Source of the DNA: Streptococcus infantis
Lineage (GTDB): Bacteria; Bacillota; Bacilli; Lactobacillales; Streptococcaceae
Assembly (NCBI RefSeq): GCF_019929575.1
Contig: NZ_JAHZPU010000001.1
Location: 1 to 64,000 of the forward strand
DNA length: 64,000 nt
Direction: 5' to 3'
Every line of letters begins with the position of its first letter. The first letter of the stretch is position 1. The position numbers and the translations under genes were made by a program. Positions 8,068-17,835 of this stretch are shown here, piece by piece. The notes below the pieces were generated by a model. The model had not been told where the DNA came from, did not search any database, and saw only the letters and a program-made list of their open reading frames with translations.

Positions 8068-9459
8068 CTACTTTTTATCTTCTCTTTCCTTATGGCGCTC
8101 ATAAGCCTTTAACTGGCGCTCAATTTCCTTTTTAATGGCTGGTTCTGGAGCATATCGCTCCTCCCAGTCATCTGGTTTTAGGATTTTGTGAGTAACTGGG
8201 TCAAAATGAGCTTTTCCATCAGAGAACATTTTACCCATATTGGCTTGATGGACAATGTCAAAAATCCGTTCTGGATCCACCCCCATCAAAACAAAACTAC
8301 CGTAGGTGAAGTAAAGGGTATCAATCAAGGCATCTACTTGCCCTACCAAATCTTGCTTAGCAGGTGTTTTCTTGACTACTTTCTCTGCTGCTTGGTCAAG
8401 AGCTTGGTGTAACTGTCCTACTGCCCGTTCGAAGTCTTCTTCAGAAGAGCTAGCAGCTCGAACAAACTCGACCAGTTCTTCTATCTTAAATCCCGCTCTA
8501 TGGGTGGCACCTTCGAAATCCCAAGCTTGTGGCTCTTCTTGAGTTCGTTCATCCATCATGTGGTGAAAGGTTTTGAACTTATTGAAATGATAGTCACGGC
8601 TGACAAAGACTTTCTCTGAAGCCAAAACACCAAAGTGTTCCAAGGCCTTGTGAATCCCATCTTGCTGGTTGCTGGTTGTGATATGCTTCGCCACTTCCTT
8701 GACACTGCTACTACCATTGCCCATAGCGACTGACATCCCAACTCCTGCCAGCATCTCTAGGTCATTGTCCGAGTCACCAAAGGCCATGACTTGATTGAGA
8801 TCAAAACCATACTCTTTTCCGACACGGCGAATTCCTTCTAACTTGGAATTCCCTTGGTTAATAACATCGGCCGCAAAAGGGTTACTACGAGTCAATTTCA
8901 AGTCTTGAAAATCAGCTGCTGCTTTCTCAGATTCTTCCGGCGTCATTAGCATCAAAACTTGATAAATGGGCTGATTCATCAAGTGAAGCAAGTCTTCTTC
9001 CTTCTGAGGAACAACCTTACTCACCATTCGATTAAAGGAATGACTAACTGTACGAGTCAACATAGAGGGGACAAAACGACTCACCCTTTGAGAAAAAGAA
9101 CCTAGGCCAAAAGACATGATTTTCGAACCCAGCATGGCATCCTTGGTCCCTAGAGCAATCTCCTTGCCCTCTTTTTTGGCATAGGTGATCAACTGCCGTA
9201 AATGAGACTTGGAAAGAGGACTTGTAAACAAGACTCTGTTTTTATTAAAGATATATTGGCCGTTATAGGTTACGGCAAAATCCAGATCTAAATCTTCCAT
9301 TAAATCCTTAACAAAAAAAGGTCCTCGCCCTGTCGCTACTCCAACAAGCACCCCCTGGTCCTTCACAATCTTAATCGCGTCCTTAGTGGATTTCAAAACA
9401 CTCTTGCGATCGTTGACCAGTGTTCCATCGATATCAAAAAAAACAGCTTTGACTTCCAT
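8068..9459 (-). CDS. HAD (Cof-type) phosphatase fused to a MazG/PRA-PH-like domain
   Basis: The 463-residue protein has two parts. Residues about 1-275 are a Cof-type HAD hydrolase: motif I FFDIDGTLVND, motif II VATGRG, a C2-type cap and the metal motif GDSDNDLEML. Residues about 295-463 form a helical domain resembling all-alpha NTP pyrophosphohydrolases: FNKFKTFHHMMDE, an E-rich helix (KIEELVEFVRAASS) and a later GQVDALIDTLYFTYG helix. The pairing suggests sequential hydrolysis of a phosphorylated or nucleotide metabolite, perhaps housecleaning, but the substrate is unknown. A start at 9459 gives the standard HAD N terminus. Convergent with the universal stress gene; divergent from L-asparaginase. 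Confidence 0.8.
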   Translation of the reverse strand: MEVKAVFFDIDGTLVNDRKSVLKSTKDAIKIVKDQGVLVGVATGRGPFFVKDLMEDLDLDFAVTYNGQYIFNKNRVLFTSPLSKSHLRQLITYAKKEGKEIALGTKDAMLGSKIMSFGLGSFSQRVSRFVPSMLTRTVSHSFNRMVSKVVPQKEEDLLHLMNQPIYQVLMLMTPEESEKAAADFQDLKLTRSNPFAADVINQGNSKLEGIRRVGKEYGFDLNQVMAFGDSDNDLEMLAGVGMSVAMGNGSSSVKEVAKHITTSNQQDGIHKALEHFGVLASEKVFVSRDYHFNKFKTFHHMMDERTQEEPQAWDFEGATHRAGFKIEELVEFVRAASSSEEDFERAVGQLHQALDQAAEKVVKKTPAKQDLVGQVDALIDTLYFTYGSFVLMGVDPERIFDIVHQANMGKMFSDGKAHFDPVTHKILKPDDWEERYAPEPAIKKEIERQLKAYERHKEREDKK

Positions 9460-9524
9460 CCTACCTCATTCTCCCCTTTTGTGATACAATGATTATACCA
9501 CATTTCAGAAAGAGTGAGTAAATC

Positions 9525-10487
9525 ATGCCTAAGAAAATCCTTGTTTTACATACGGGTGGTACTATTTCCATGCAAGCGGATGCCTCTGGCGCTGTTGTGA
9601 CTAGTCAAGAAAACCCTATGAATCATGTATCCAATCCACTTGAGGGAGTTGAAGTCCATGCTCTCGATTTTTTTAATCTGCCAAGTCCTCATATTAAGCC
9701 AAAACATATGCTGGCCCTCTATCAAAAAATCAAAGAGGAGTCTGATAATTATGACGGTTTTGTGATTACACATGGGACAGATACCTTAGAGGAAACTGCC
9801 TATTTCCTCGATACCATGGAGGTTCCTCACAAACCGATCGTACTAACAGGGGCCATGCGTAGTTCCAACGAACTCGGGAGCGATGGTGTCTACAATTATC
9901 TCAGCGCCCTACGCGTAGCGAGCGACGATAAGGCTACTGACAAGGGGGTCTTGGTTGTAATGAATGACGAAATTCACGCTGCTAAGTATGTGACTAAGAC
10001 ACACACGACAAATGTTAGTACCTTTCAAACGCCGACCCACGGCCCTCTTGGACTCATCATGAAACACGAGATTCTCTACTTTAAAACAGCTGAACCCCGT
10101 GTTCGCTTCGACCTTGATAAGATCCATGGCTTGGTCCCTATTATCCCTGTCTATGCTGGTATGACAGAAGAACTCCTTGATTTGCTTCCCGTTGACCAAC
10201 TGGATGGACTTATTATCCAGGCCTTTGGTGCTGGAAATGTCCCCAAGGAAACATCACAAAAATTGAACGCCCTTATCCAAGAAGGACTCCCAATCGCCTT
10301 GGTTTCTCGTTGTTTTAACGGGATTGCTGAACCTGTTTATGCCTATGAAGGCGGTGGCGTTTGTCTACAAAAGGCTGGTGTCTTCTTTGTCAAAGAGCTC
10401 AATGCTCAAAAGGCTCGTCTCAAACTCCTCATTGCTATCAATGCTGGCCTTACAGGAGAGGAATTACGAGCCTATATGGAAGGATAA
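9525..10487 (+). CDS. ansA: L-asparaginase
   Basis: A 320-residue cytosolic enzyme hydrolysing L-asparagine to aspartate and ammonia. Both catalytic threonine motifs are present: LHTGGTISMQ at residues about 8-17 and THGTDTLEETA at about 84-94, plus the lysine-containing TGAMRSSNELGSDG segment. No signal peptide, so it is the cytoplasmic (type I-like) form. Divergent from the HAD-fusion gene with 65 bp between. Its TAA stop overlaps the first base of a BOX element. The symbol is by family; ansB is used in some genomes. Confidence 0.9.
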   Translation: MPKKILVLHTGGTISMQADASGAVVTSQENPMNHVSNPLEGVEVHALDFFNLPSPHIKPKHMLALYQKIKEESDNYDGFVITHGTDTLEETAYFLDTMEVPHKPIVLTGAMRSSNELGSDGVYNYLSALRVASDDKATDKGVLVVMNDEIHAAKYVTKTHTTNVSTFQTPTHGPLGLIMKHEILYFKTAEPRVRFDLDKIHGLVPIIPVYAGMTEELLDLLPVDQLDGLIIQAFGAGNVPKETSQKLNALIQEGLPIALVSRCFNGIAEPVYAYEGGGVCLQKAGVFFVKELNAQKARLKLLIAINAGLTGEELRAYMEG

Positions 10488-10591
10488 TACTCTTCGAAAA
10501 TCAAATTCAAACTTCGTCAACATCGCCTTGCCGTACTCAAGTACAGCCTGCGGCTAGTTTCCTAGTTTGCTCTTTGATTTTCATTGAGTAT
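10487..10591 (+). repeat. Short BOX element (A-C type)
   Basis: ATACTCTTCGAAAATC at the left and TTTTCATTGAGTAT at the right mark the BOX ends. The middle contains GCCTTGCCGTA...TACAG and no full boxB unit, so it is an A-C element of about 105 bp. It begins at the last base of the asparaginase stop codon. Confidence 0.9.
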
Positions 10592-10712
10592 AAAAAAGTC
10601 GGTGAGATAGAAATTACTAGACCACGTCTTGTTTTCTAGTCACCCCCGCAAGCCTTCTACCATCAACTTGATGCTTGAATCATTGACCAAAAAGTTTTTA
10701 CTACTAAAAAGC

Positions 10713-10887
10713 GAGAGTGGGACAGAAATCGGTAATTCGTTAGAATTCGATTTCGTCGTCCCACCTCTGCACAGTTGAGTAGGGCTGTAAAAGCTGATGA
10801 AATCAGCGTAGTAGAGCCCACTCAACCACTGCGTCTTGCTCGACAATCCAAAGACAATTGAGAGGCTAGGACTTTTGTCCCAGCCTC
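10713..10887 (+). repeat. 175-bp interspersed repeat, copy 2
   Basis: Same ends and length as copy 1 (7668-7842), with only scattered substitutions. It lies between the BOX downstream of asparaginase and the ccpA stop at 10894, 7 bp from the latter, so read on the minus strand it is positioned to terminate ccpA. Positions 10592-10712 hold no recognised feature. Confidence 0.9.
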
Positions 10888-10893
10888 TTCTTG

Positions 10894-11901
10894 TTAATCT
10901 TTACGAGTTGAATGACGTTCTACCAAACCATGTGGCAAAAGAACTTCACGCTCTTCCAACTCTTCCTTATGCATAATCTTCGTCAACATACGCATACTAA
11001 TAGCACCAAGGTCATACAAAGGTTGAGCAATGGTGGTTAGGTTTGGACGAGTATAGCGCGCGATTTGCGAATCATCACTAGTGATAATTTCAAAGTCTTC
11101 CGGTACAGAAACACCCTTGTCAGCAAGTCCGTTCAAAACACCTGCTGCAAGTTCATCACCTGTTACAATCGCTGCTGTTGCTTTGGAAGAAATCAAACGT
11201 TCTGCTAAGGCATAACCATCGTCATAACGGTATTTTGATTCGAAAACAAGCCCTTCACTATAGTTGATTCCCGCTTCTTTCAAAGCATCTTTATATCCAG
11301 CCAAGCGAATTTTACCGTTGATGTCATCCACTAATGGTCCACTAATAAAAGCAATTTTTTTATTTCGTTTCAAGAGGTGGCGGACTGCATCAACAGTAGC
11401 ATGTTTATAGTCAATATTGACACTTGGAAGTTGGTGCTCCACATCCACTGTCCCCGCGAGAACAACAGGAGTACGTGAGCGTGAAAACTCTGAGCGAATC
11501 TTCTCAGTCAAATGATAACCCATGAAGATAACGCCATCCACCTGTTTAGAAAAAAGAGTATTGACTACAGATACTTCCTTCTCATCATCTTCGTCACTAT
11601 TGGCAAGGACGATGTTGTATTTGTACATTTCCGCGATATCGTCAATCCCTTTAGCAAGAGTAGAGAAATAAGTGTTTGTGATATCTGGAATGACGACTCC
11701 AACTGTTGTCGTTTTCTTGCTTGCTAGACCACGTGCTACTGCATTTGGACGATAATCGAGACGGTCGATGACCTCTAAAACCTTCTTGCGAGTGTTTTCC
11801 TTGACGTTCTTATTGCCATTAACAACACGACTAACCGTCGCCATTGACACTCCTGCTTCTCGGGCAACGTCATAAATTGTTACTGTATCATCTGTATTCA
11901 T
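10894..11901 (-). CDS. ccpA: Catabolite control protein A (LacI family)
   Basis: A 335-residue LacI/GalR-type regulator. The N-terminal HTH reads TIYDVAREAGVSMATVSRVVNG and is followed by the hinge helix YRPNAVARGLA; the rest is a periplasmic-binding-protein-like effector domain. CcpA with HPr-Ser46-P binds cre sites to mediate carbon catabolite repression and activation. Length and sequence fit CcpA rather than a sugar-specific LacI repressor, and it stands alone without a sugar operon. A cre-like site (11967-11980) lies upstream. cre-like sites are also found before the GH85 and GH95 surface enzyme genes in this window. Confidence 0.95.
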   Translation of the reverse strand: MNTDDTVTIYDVAREAGVSMATVSRVVNGNKNVKENTRKKVLEVIDRLDYRPNAVARGLASKKTTTVGVVIPDITNTYFSTLAKGIDDIAEMYKYNIVLANSDEDDEKEVSVVNTLFSKQVDGVIFMGYHLTEKIRSEFSRSRTPVVLAGTVDVEHQLPSVNIDYKHATVDAVRHLLKRNKKIAFISGPLVDDINGKIRLAGYKDALKEAGINYSEGLVFESKYRYDDGYALAERLISSKATAAIVTGDELAAGVLNGLADKGVSVPEDFEIITSDDSQIARYTRPNLTTIAQPLYDLGAISMRMLTKIMHKEELEEREVLLPHGLVERHSTRKD

Positions 11902-11966
11902 TCCGTTTCCTTTCTACTTTGAAAATTTTGTTTTCATGATTCCACTATTTTCATTCTACCACTTAT

Positions 11967-11980
11967 TGTAAGCATTTTCA
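11967..11980 (-). promoter_or_regulatory. Candidate cre site upstream of ccpA
   Basis: On the minus strand TGAAAATGCTTACA matches the cre consensus TGWAANCGNTNWCA at all but one defined position. It lies 66 bp before the ccpA start and could mediate autoregulation. One mismatch in AT-rich DNA makes this moderate evidence only. Confidence 0.4.
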
Positions 11981-12107
11981 AGCATTTGATGAAGAATCTT
12001 TGAAAAAAGTTTCAAAAACATTCACAACTTTTTAAGAGCAGTTGACTTTTCTTGATTTTTCTAGCAGTTTGCAGTATGATAATAAGAAAATCAATCAGGA
12101 GAAATGG

Positions 12108-12425
12108 ATGGCTTTTATAGATTCCCATAGACGGTGCGCCAGTTTCGGTGTTGTGACCAATCTACCCGATGATGTTATCGACTCTATCTGGTATATTATT
12201 GATCATTTTTTAAAACATGTTTTTGATCTAGAAGATGAATTGGAATTTCGGTTTTTGAATAATGAAGGCTCCATCACTTTTCGTTTTTCTAGTCAACATC
12301 TTCCAACAACGATTGACTTCGACTTCAACCATCCCTTTGACCCACTCTATCCACCTAAAGTTCTGGTGCTAGATATGGATGGGAAGGAAACCATTCTCCT
12401 ACCAGAAGAAAATGACCTATTTTAA
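12108..12425 (+). CDS. DUF960 family protein
   Basis: A small 105-residue protein of the DUF960 family, recognised from the opening RRCASFGVVTNLPDDVIDSIWYIIDHFLK pattern (the segment around VVTNLP and WYIIDH) and its length of about 100 residues. The family has no established function. The start at 12108 is preferred because aggaga lies 5 nt upstream and the protein then begins at the conserved MAFID; an upstream in-frame ATG (12042) would add 22 residues through apparent promoter DNA. It has its own terminator and is convergent with the folate operon. Confidence 0.75.
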   Translation: MAFIDSHRRCASFGVVTNLPDDVIDSIWYIIDHFLKHVFDLEDELEFRFLNNEGSITFRFSSQHLPTTIDFDFNHPFDPLYPPKVLVLDMDGKETILLPEENDLF

Positions 12426-12466
12426 AAACTCTAGCTTCCCCTATCTACTTAGGAAACTAGAGTTTT
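12425..12466. terminator. Bidirectional terminator
   Basis: AAAACTCTAG (12425-12434) pairs with CTAGAGTTTT (12457-12466), with internal pairing of GGAAA-type sequences. It separates the DUF960 gene from the convergent 3' end of the folate operon. Confidence 0.85.
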
Positions 12467-12473
12467 CTTTTTG

Positions 12474-13757
12474 CTAATAAATAGAACGACTGACTACTAT
12501 ACCACTTGGTTTGGTATATTCTAAATCAAGATAATCCTGATAAGTTCCTGGAACGATAAATCCTTGGGGACTGAGAATGTCTGTTCCAGCTTTACCCACG
12601 ATAGAATCAGCCAGTAAAACACAATTTGTACTGAGAACAAAATAGGTCTTAAACTTAGATGAGCTGAATTTATAAAGCATCGCATCTGCTTCCTGTTTCA
12701 GTTGGTAGGAGTAGGTATGCTTGACCTCGCCCTCTCTTCTTTTCATCAACTGCGAGCTTGGCTCCCAAGGTATTAACAAATCTTCTATTTCTGCTAAACG
12801 AGTTTGGATAGCAGCTTTCTGTTGGTCTGTCAAACTCAGACCATAAGCAAACAAGGTCTTCTGACTTTCCCTCTTACAAAGTTCAATGTATTTTTCCCGA
12901 TTGGCCTTAAACAAAACACCATCTCCGACCATGCCGAATAAACGCTCCGAGTGAGGATCGTACGAGCCATAGGAAATAACCTTCCCTTGATAACAAATAT
13001 CCACATGTCCCATAGCGAGGAAAAAAGAGGTTTCTGAAGTATGGACAAAAATTTCCAAATCAACCACCTGATCGTTTTTTCTTTCTGAATGCACTTCTCC
13101 TTCTTGGTTTTCATGATTTGACAGCCACTCATTCAGTTTACGCAAGGTGCTAATAGGGATCAGAGCTGTCACAAAGATTGGCAAAGTCATTCGCATTCGT
13201 CGCTTCAGCTTGGGATTGCTTTCTATCCTCTCAAAAAAGAAACCGTCCCGAAGACTGCTGGCTCCTAGCATGAGCAAGTAACATCCAAGCAAGAGCAATT
13301 CAAAATTCGCCGCATCGTGAAAAGGAGAAATGCTATAAAGACCAAATCCTATCATCCATACAGCATCGAAGAAATGATGGAGTCGAGGGTGAATGGCATT
13401 TTTTCGATAGAGAAACCAGGTAACAAGACTAATGCCACCCGTAAACAGCTGGTAGCTCGCAATGATAAAAACTAGGAGATAGAGGGTGAGGTCTTGCAAG
13501 ATGATGGAGTCAAACACGAGAGCCGCAACCATCAGCTTAGCCAAGGTTACAAGGATGTTTTCCCTACGTTTTTTGTCCTGAAACCAGCGAGTCAATAAGT
13601 GCCAAACCGCTGACAAGGAAAAGTAGCCGATCAGCAACTGGTACCCCATCCGTGGAACAACTTGTCCAAAACGAATCAAGAGAATCCCTAAAGTAATAGC
13701 AAGCAGTCCCTCCCCAATACTCTTCCACTTGCTATAGGTCTCGGAAAGTTTAGGCAT
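12474..13757 (-). CDS. DUF308-like membrane protein with a C-terminal papain-like domain
   Basis: The 427-residue protein has about six hydrophobic helices in the first 210 residues (for example [15 protein letters not shown] and [14 protein letters not shown]), resembling HdeD/DUF308 repeats. The last ~200 residues are soluble. They contain [14 protein letters not shown] followed about 150 residues later by [13 protein letters not shown] and a [10 protein letters not shown] segment. A histidine in GHVDI and a cysteine in TNCV, in that order, resemble permuted NlpC/P60 (YiiX-like) papain folds; this is inference. The start overlaps the end of folBK by 8 nt, so it is translated with the folate operon, but no link to folate is evident. 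Function unknown. Confidence 0.75.
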   Translation of the reverse strand: MPKLSETYSKWKSIGEGLLAITLGILLIRFGQVVPRMGYQLLIGYFSLSAVWHLLTRWFQDKKRRENILVTLAKLMVAALVFDSIILQDLTLYLLVFIIASYQLFTGGISLVTWFLYRKNAIHPRLHHFFDAVWMIGFGLYSISPFHDAANFELLLLGCYLLMLGASSLRDGFFFERIESNPKLKRRMRMTLPIFVTALIPISTLRKLNEWLSNHENQEGEVHSERKNDQVVDLEIFVHTSETSFFLAMGHVDICYQGKVISYGSYDPHSERLFGMVGDGVLFKANREKYIELCKRESQKTLFAYGLSLTDQQKAAIQTRLAEIEDLLIPWEPSSQLMKRREGEVKHTYSYQLKQEADAMLYKFSSSKFKTYFVLSTNCVLLADSIVGKAGTDILSPQGFIVPGTYQDYLDLEYTKPSGIVVSRSIY

Positions 13758-14571
13758 TTCCTTGCTCCAACTGGTTAAGCAAGTAACGAATTGGTTGCTT
13801 TAAGATCGGATGAATAAAATGCGGAGCTATTTCCACTAGCGGTTCAAGGACAAAGAGGCGCTCAGCGATATAAGGATGCGGCAAGATAAGCTCATCAGTG
13901 TAGATGACTTGGTCCTCGACAAAGAGCAAATCCAAATCAATCAAACGAGGTCCCCAATGAACTTCTCTGATCCGTCCCATTTCTGACTCAATGGCTAACA
14001 AGGTTTCTAGCAAGATTGGAGCTGGCAACCATGTTTCCACTTCAATGACCTGATTGGCAAAACTATCTTGCTCTACACCGCCCCATGGCTCAGTTGTAAT
14101 CACACTGGACTCTTTGAGAATACGAATCCCACGAGCACTCATGTTAGCAATAGCTTGCTTGAGATTAGCCCTTTTATCGCCCATATTGCTCCCTAAAGCA
14201 ATAAAAGCTCGCTGCTTACGGCGATGGATGGTTACTGAACAAGTATCTAGTGGTAGATGAACAGGCGCCCATGGTTTTTTAAGCTCTAGTTCAATCTCAT
14301 GAACAATTGGATAAGTTTCAAAGGTCCGCTCCACTAGTTTGTAAGCTACTGTTTCAATCAAGTCCTCGGTGTTTTCCTGAAACCATGTTGTCCATTGTTG
14401 ACACAGCTCTCCGTAGTGGATAGAAGACACCAAATCCAACTCTGTCGCAGCCTTGGTCATATCATAGGATAAGCTAGCTGAAATGACAAACTTTTGCCCC
14501 AGTTCTTTCTCACTAGGAAAGAGTCCATGAAAGGCAAAAATTTCTAGGTCTTTAATTCGCAGTTGATCCAT
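13750..14571 (-). CDS. sulD: Bifunctional dihydroneopterin aldolase / HPPK
   Basis: A 273-residue fusion of two consecutive folate enzymes. Residues about 1-120 are FolB ([27 protein letters not shown]); residues about 121-273 are FolK ([15 protein letters not shown], then the [13 protein letters not shown] signature). Together they convert dihydroneopterin to 6-hydroxymethyl-dihydropterin and pyrophosphorylate it for FolP. This fusion is characteristic of S. pneumoniae and relatives (SulD). Unlike the tight spacing elsewhere in the operon, 158 bp with a hairpin and a BOX element separate it from folE, so its transcription may be reduced or independent. Confidence 0.93.
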   Translation of the reverse strand: MDQLRIKDLEIFAFHGLFPSEKELGQKFVISASLSYDMTKAATELDLVSSIHYGELCQQWTTWFQENTEDLIETVAYKLVERTFETYPIVHEIELELKKPWAPVHLPLDTCSVTIHRRKQRAFIALGSNMGDKRANLKQAIANMSARGIRILKESSVITTEPWGGVEQDSFANQVIEVETWLPAPILLETLLAIESEMGRIREVHWGPRLIDLDLLFVEDQVIYTDELILPHPYIAERLFVLEPLVEIAPHFIHPILKQPIRYLLNQLEQGNA

Positions 14572-14589
14572 AACTAGTCCTTTCTAGAA

Positions 14590-14615
14590 GAATCCGCTTC
14601 AAGCGGATTCTTTTT
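14590..14615 (+). terminator. Hairpin between folE and folBK
   Basis: GAATCCGC (14590-14597) pairs with GCGGATTC (14603-14610), followed on the plus strand by TTTTT. On the minus (operon) strand it is followed only by TTCT, so it would be a weak terminator or pause site in the operon direction and an efficient one for antisense transcripts. Confidence 0.6.
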
Positions 14616-14730
14616 ATACTCAATGAAAATCAAAGTGCAAACTAGGAAGCTAGCCGCAGGCTGCTCAAAACACTGTTTTGAGGTTGCAGATGGAAGCTGA
14701 CGTGGTTTGAATTTGATTTTCGAAGAGTAT
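14616..14730 (-). repeat. BOX element inside the folate operon
   Basis: Inverted orientation: ATACTCAATGAAAATC at the left and TTTTCGAAGAGTAT at the right, with a CTCAAAACA...TGTTTTGAG boxB stem. It ends at 14730, the last base of the folE stop codon, and separates folE from folBK. Confidence 0.92.
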
Positions 14731-15284
14731 TATAGTCCCATTAAACGATAAGCCTGATCTCGGAGGTCCTTATCCGTTTCAAATAGACCACGAGCCACTG
14801 TTGTCAAAGTAGCAGTGCCTGGTTTTCGAACGCCACGCATGCTCATACACATATGCTCTGCCTCAATGACAACAAAGGCTCCCTTGGCACCCAAAAACTC
14901 CATCAAGGCATCTGCCACTTCGATATTCAAACGCTCTTGAATCTGTGGCTTTTTAGAGTAGACTTCAACCGTACGGGCAAGCTTAGACAAACCTGCTACA
15001 CGCCCATCTGGAATGTAGGCAATATGAGCCTTCCCATAAAATGGCAAGAAGTGATGCTCACACATGGTATGGAAAAAGATATCCTTTTCTACTACCATAT
15101 TGTCATCAATAATCTCAAAGGATTTTGACAGGTGCTCTTCAGCAGTTTGCCCAAGACCTGAAAAAATCTCTTGGTACATACGAGCGACACGGGCTGGTGT
15201 TTCCTGCAAGCCTTCGCGATTTGCATCCTCACCAACTGCCTCGATGATCATTTTTACAGCTTCTTCAATCTTTTGTGTATCCAT
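14730..15284 (-). CDS. folE: GTP cyclohydrolase I
   Basis: A 184-residue enzyme that converts GTP to 7,8-dihydroneopterin triphosphate, the first step of folate and, through QueD, of queuosine synthesis. Zinc and active-site motifs are seen: [18 protein letters not shown] and [14 protein letters not shown], plus [20 protein letters not shown]. Length matches the pneumococcal SulC/FolE. It starts 3 bp after the folC stop. The stop codon is overlapped by a BOX element. Its product also supplies the queCDEF pathway encoded at 49-52 kb. Confidence 0.96.
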   Translation of the reverse strand: MDTQKIEEAVKMIIEAVGEDANREGLQETPARVARMYQEIFSGLGQTAEEHLSKSFEIIDDNMVVEKDIFFHTMCEHHFLPFYGKAHIAYIPDGRVAGLSKLARTVEVYSKKPQIQERLNIEVADALMEFLGAKGAFVVIEAEHMCMSMRGVRKPGTATLTTVARGLFETDKDLRDQAYRLMGL

Positions 15285-15287
15285 TCT

Positions 15288-16586
15288 CTAATTTTTCCTC
15301 TCCATTAGATAGGCTCTCACTTGGGCTAAAAAGTATAAAGACCCCGTGACAATCCTAACTGTTTTTTTCTCTTTATTTTCTGATAATTTTTGATCTAGAA
15401 ATTCTCTCCAACTTTGATAGTTGAGATTTCTAGAATGGGCTGCTTTTTTTAGCACCTCTTCGTCGGTCGCCCGACTATCCTCAAAATGAGTTAGTGTAAC
15501 CTTAGTATTGGGCAAGGTTTCTAGCAAGTCCAACATATCCTCTAAGGCCTTGGTTTTGATGCAAGTAAAGAGGATTTCCTTATGGTAGTCAGCAAAGCGT
15601 TTTTGCAATGTTTCTACCAAAGCCTTGATAGCATGGGAATTGTGGGCACCATCCAGAATCATCAAAGGTTCTCTAGAAACAACTTCCAAGCGTCCTGGCC
15701 AGCTTGTCTCCTCTAAAGCTTGAGCCACTAAGTCATTACTGGCTAATTCTTGACCAGTAGTTTGGCAATAAGTATCTAACAAGGCTAGTGCCATCCCAGC
15801 GTTTTCTATCTGGTGTAAACCAAGTAGACCTGTCTGAAAACGACCTTGTCTAACCGAACTTGAATAGTCAAAGACCTCTCCAGCGATAATACTTTCACAA
15901 TGGCTGACCTGATAGTCATCTCCATAAGCAAGCCTTGGGGCTTGTTTCGCTTTCGCAATCTGGTCGATAACCGCCAATGCTTCTGGGACAATGTTCCCAG
16001 TCACTAGAGGAATTCCTAATTTGATAATCCCAGCTTTTTGTTCTGCAATGGCTTCCAGAGTATCTCCCAACAAAGCTACGTGGTCCAGTCCTATTGTCGT
16101 GATACCAGTTAGTATCGGTTGACAGACATTGGTACTATCCAAAAGACCACCCATACCAACTTCCATAATAGCCACATCGACTTGCTCTGAAGCAAAATAG
16201 TCATAGGCTAGGGCAGTGATAATCTCGAACTCTGTCGTTCCTTGTAAGGCCGGAGCATGCTCCCCTTCAAGTAGTGAGCGATATTCCGCCATTAAGTCTT
16301 CTAATCTCACTTCTGGGATGGATTCTCCATTAATGGCAATCTGATCCGTATAATGAACCAGATAGGGAGAACTAAAGACACCAACTCTTAGCCCCATCTT
16401 TTCCAACATATTCTTCAAAAAGGCTATAGTAGAGCCCTTGCCATTGGTTCCACCAATGTGGATAACCTTAAGCTTAAGATGGGGATTGCCTCGTAAAGCT
16501 AAAAGCTCTATCATTCTTTCCAAACCAAAGTGCGGTTGGTCTGTCCGGTAGTGGGCAATCCACTGATTCGTTTCGTTTTTATTCAT
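15288..16586 (-). CDS. folC: Dihydrofolate synthase / folylpolyglutamate synthase
   Basis: A 432-residue Mur-ligase-like enzyme that adds glutamate to dihydropteroate (and to folates). It has the P-loop HIGGTNGKGSTIAFL near residue 45, the omega-loop/VGMGGLLDSTN segment, and MILDGAHNSHA in the C-terminal domain. It is the second gene (sulB) of the folate operon, 1 bp after folP and 3 bp before folE, so translation is probably coupled. No abnormality is visible. Confidence 0.95.
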   Translation of the reverse strand: MNKNETNQWIAHYRTDQPHFGLERMIELLALRGNPHLKLKVIHIGGTNGKGSTIAFLKNMLEKMGLRVGVFSSPYLVHYTDQIAINGESIPEVRLEDLMAEYRSLLEGEHAPALQGTTEFEIITALAYDYFASEQVDVAIMEVGMGGLLDSTNVCQPILTGITTIGLDHVALLGDTLEAIAEQKAGIIKLGIPLVTGNIVPEALAVIDQIAKAKQAPRLAYGDDYQVSHCESIIAGEVFDYSSSVRQGRFQTGLLGLHQIENAGMALALLDTYCQTTGQELASNDLVAQALEETSWPGRLEVVSREPLMILDGAHNSHAIKALVETLQKRFADYHKEILFTCIKTKALEDMLDLLETLPNTKVTLTHFEDSRATDEEVLKKAAHSRNLNYQSWREFLDQKLSENKEKKTVRIVTGSLYFLAQVRAYLMERKN

Positions 16587-16587
16587 C

Positions 16588-17547
<960 letters not shown>

Positions 17548-17647
17548 TCAAATTTCATTTAGATTGGTATTCCTCTATTTTACTGTTTTTTTTGGATTCT
17601 GTCCAATTATCCCTCACTACTCTCAAACTTTAAAAGAGCGCAAAAAA

Positions 17648-17822
17648 GAGAGTGGGACAGAAATCGGTAATTCGTTAGAATTCGATTTCGTCGTCCCACC
17701 TCCGCACAGTTGAGTAGGGTTGTAAAAGTTGATGAAAGCAGCGTAGTAGAGACCACTCAACCACTGCGTCCTGCTCGACAATCCAAAGACAATTGAGAGG
17801 CTAGGACTTTTGTCCCAGCCTC
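17648..17822 (+). repeat. 175-bp interspersed repeat, copy 3
   Basis: Same length and ends as copy 1, with more substitutions in the central hairpin. It lies in the gap between the start of folP and the 3' end of pgk, 13 bp from the pgk stop, so it is placed to terminate pgk before the folate operon begins. The rest of the 17548-17835 gap is the presumed folP promoter region; I see no clear consensus there. Confidence 0.9.
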
Positions 17823-17835
17823 CTTTTTTATATTC

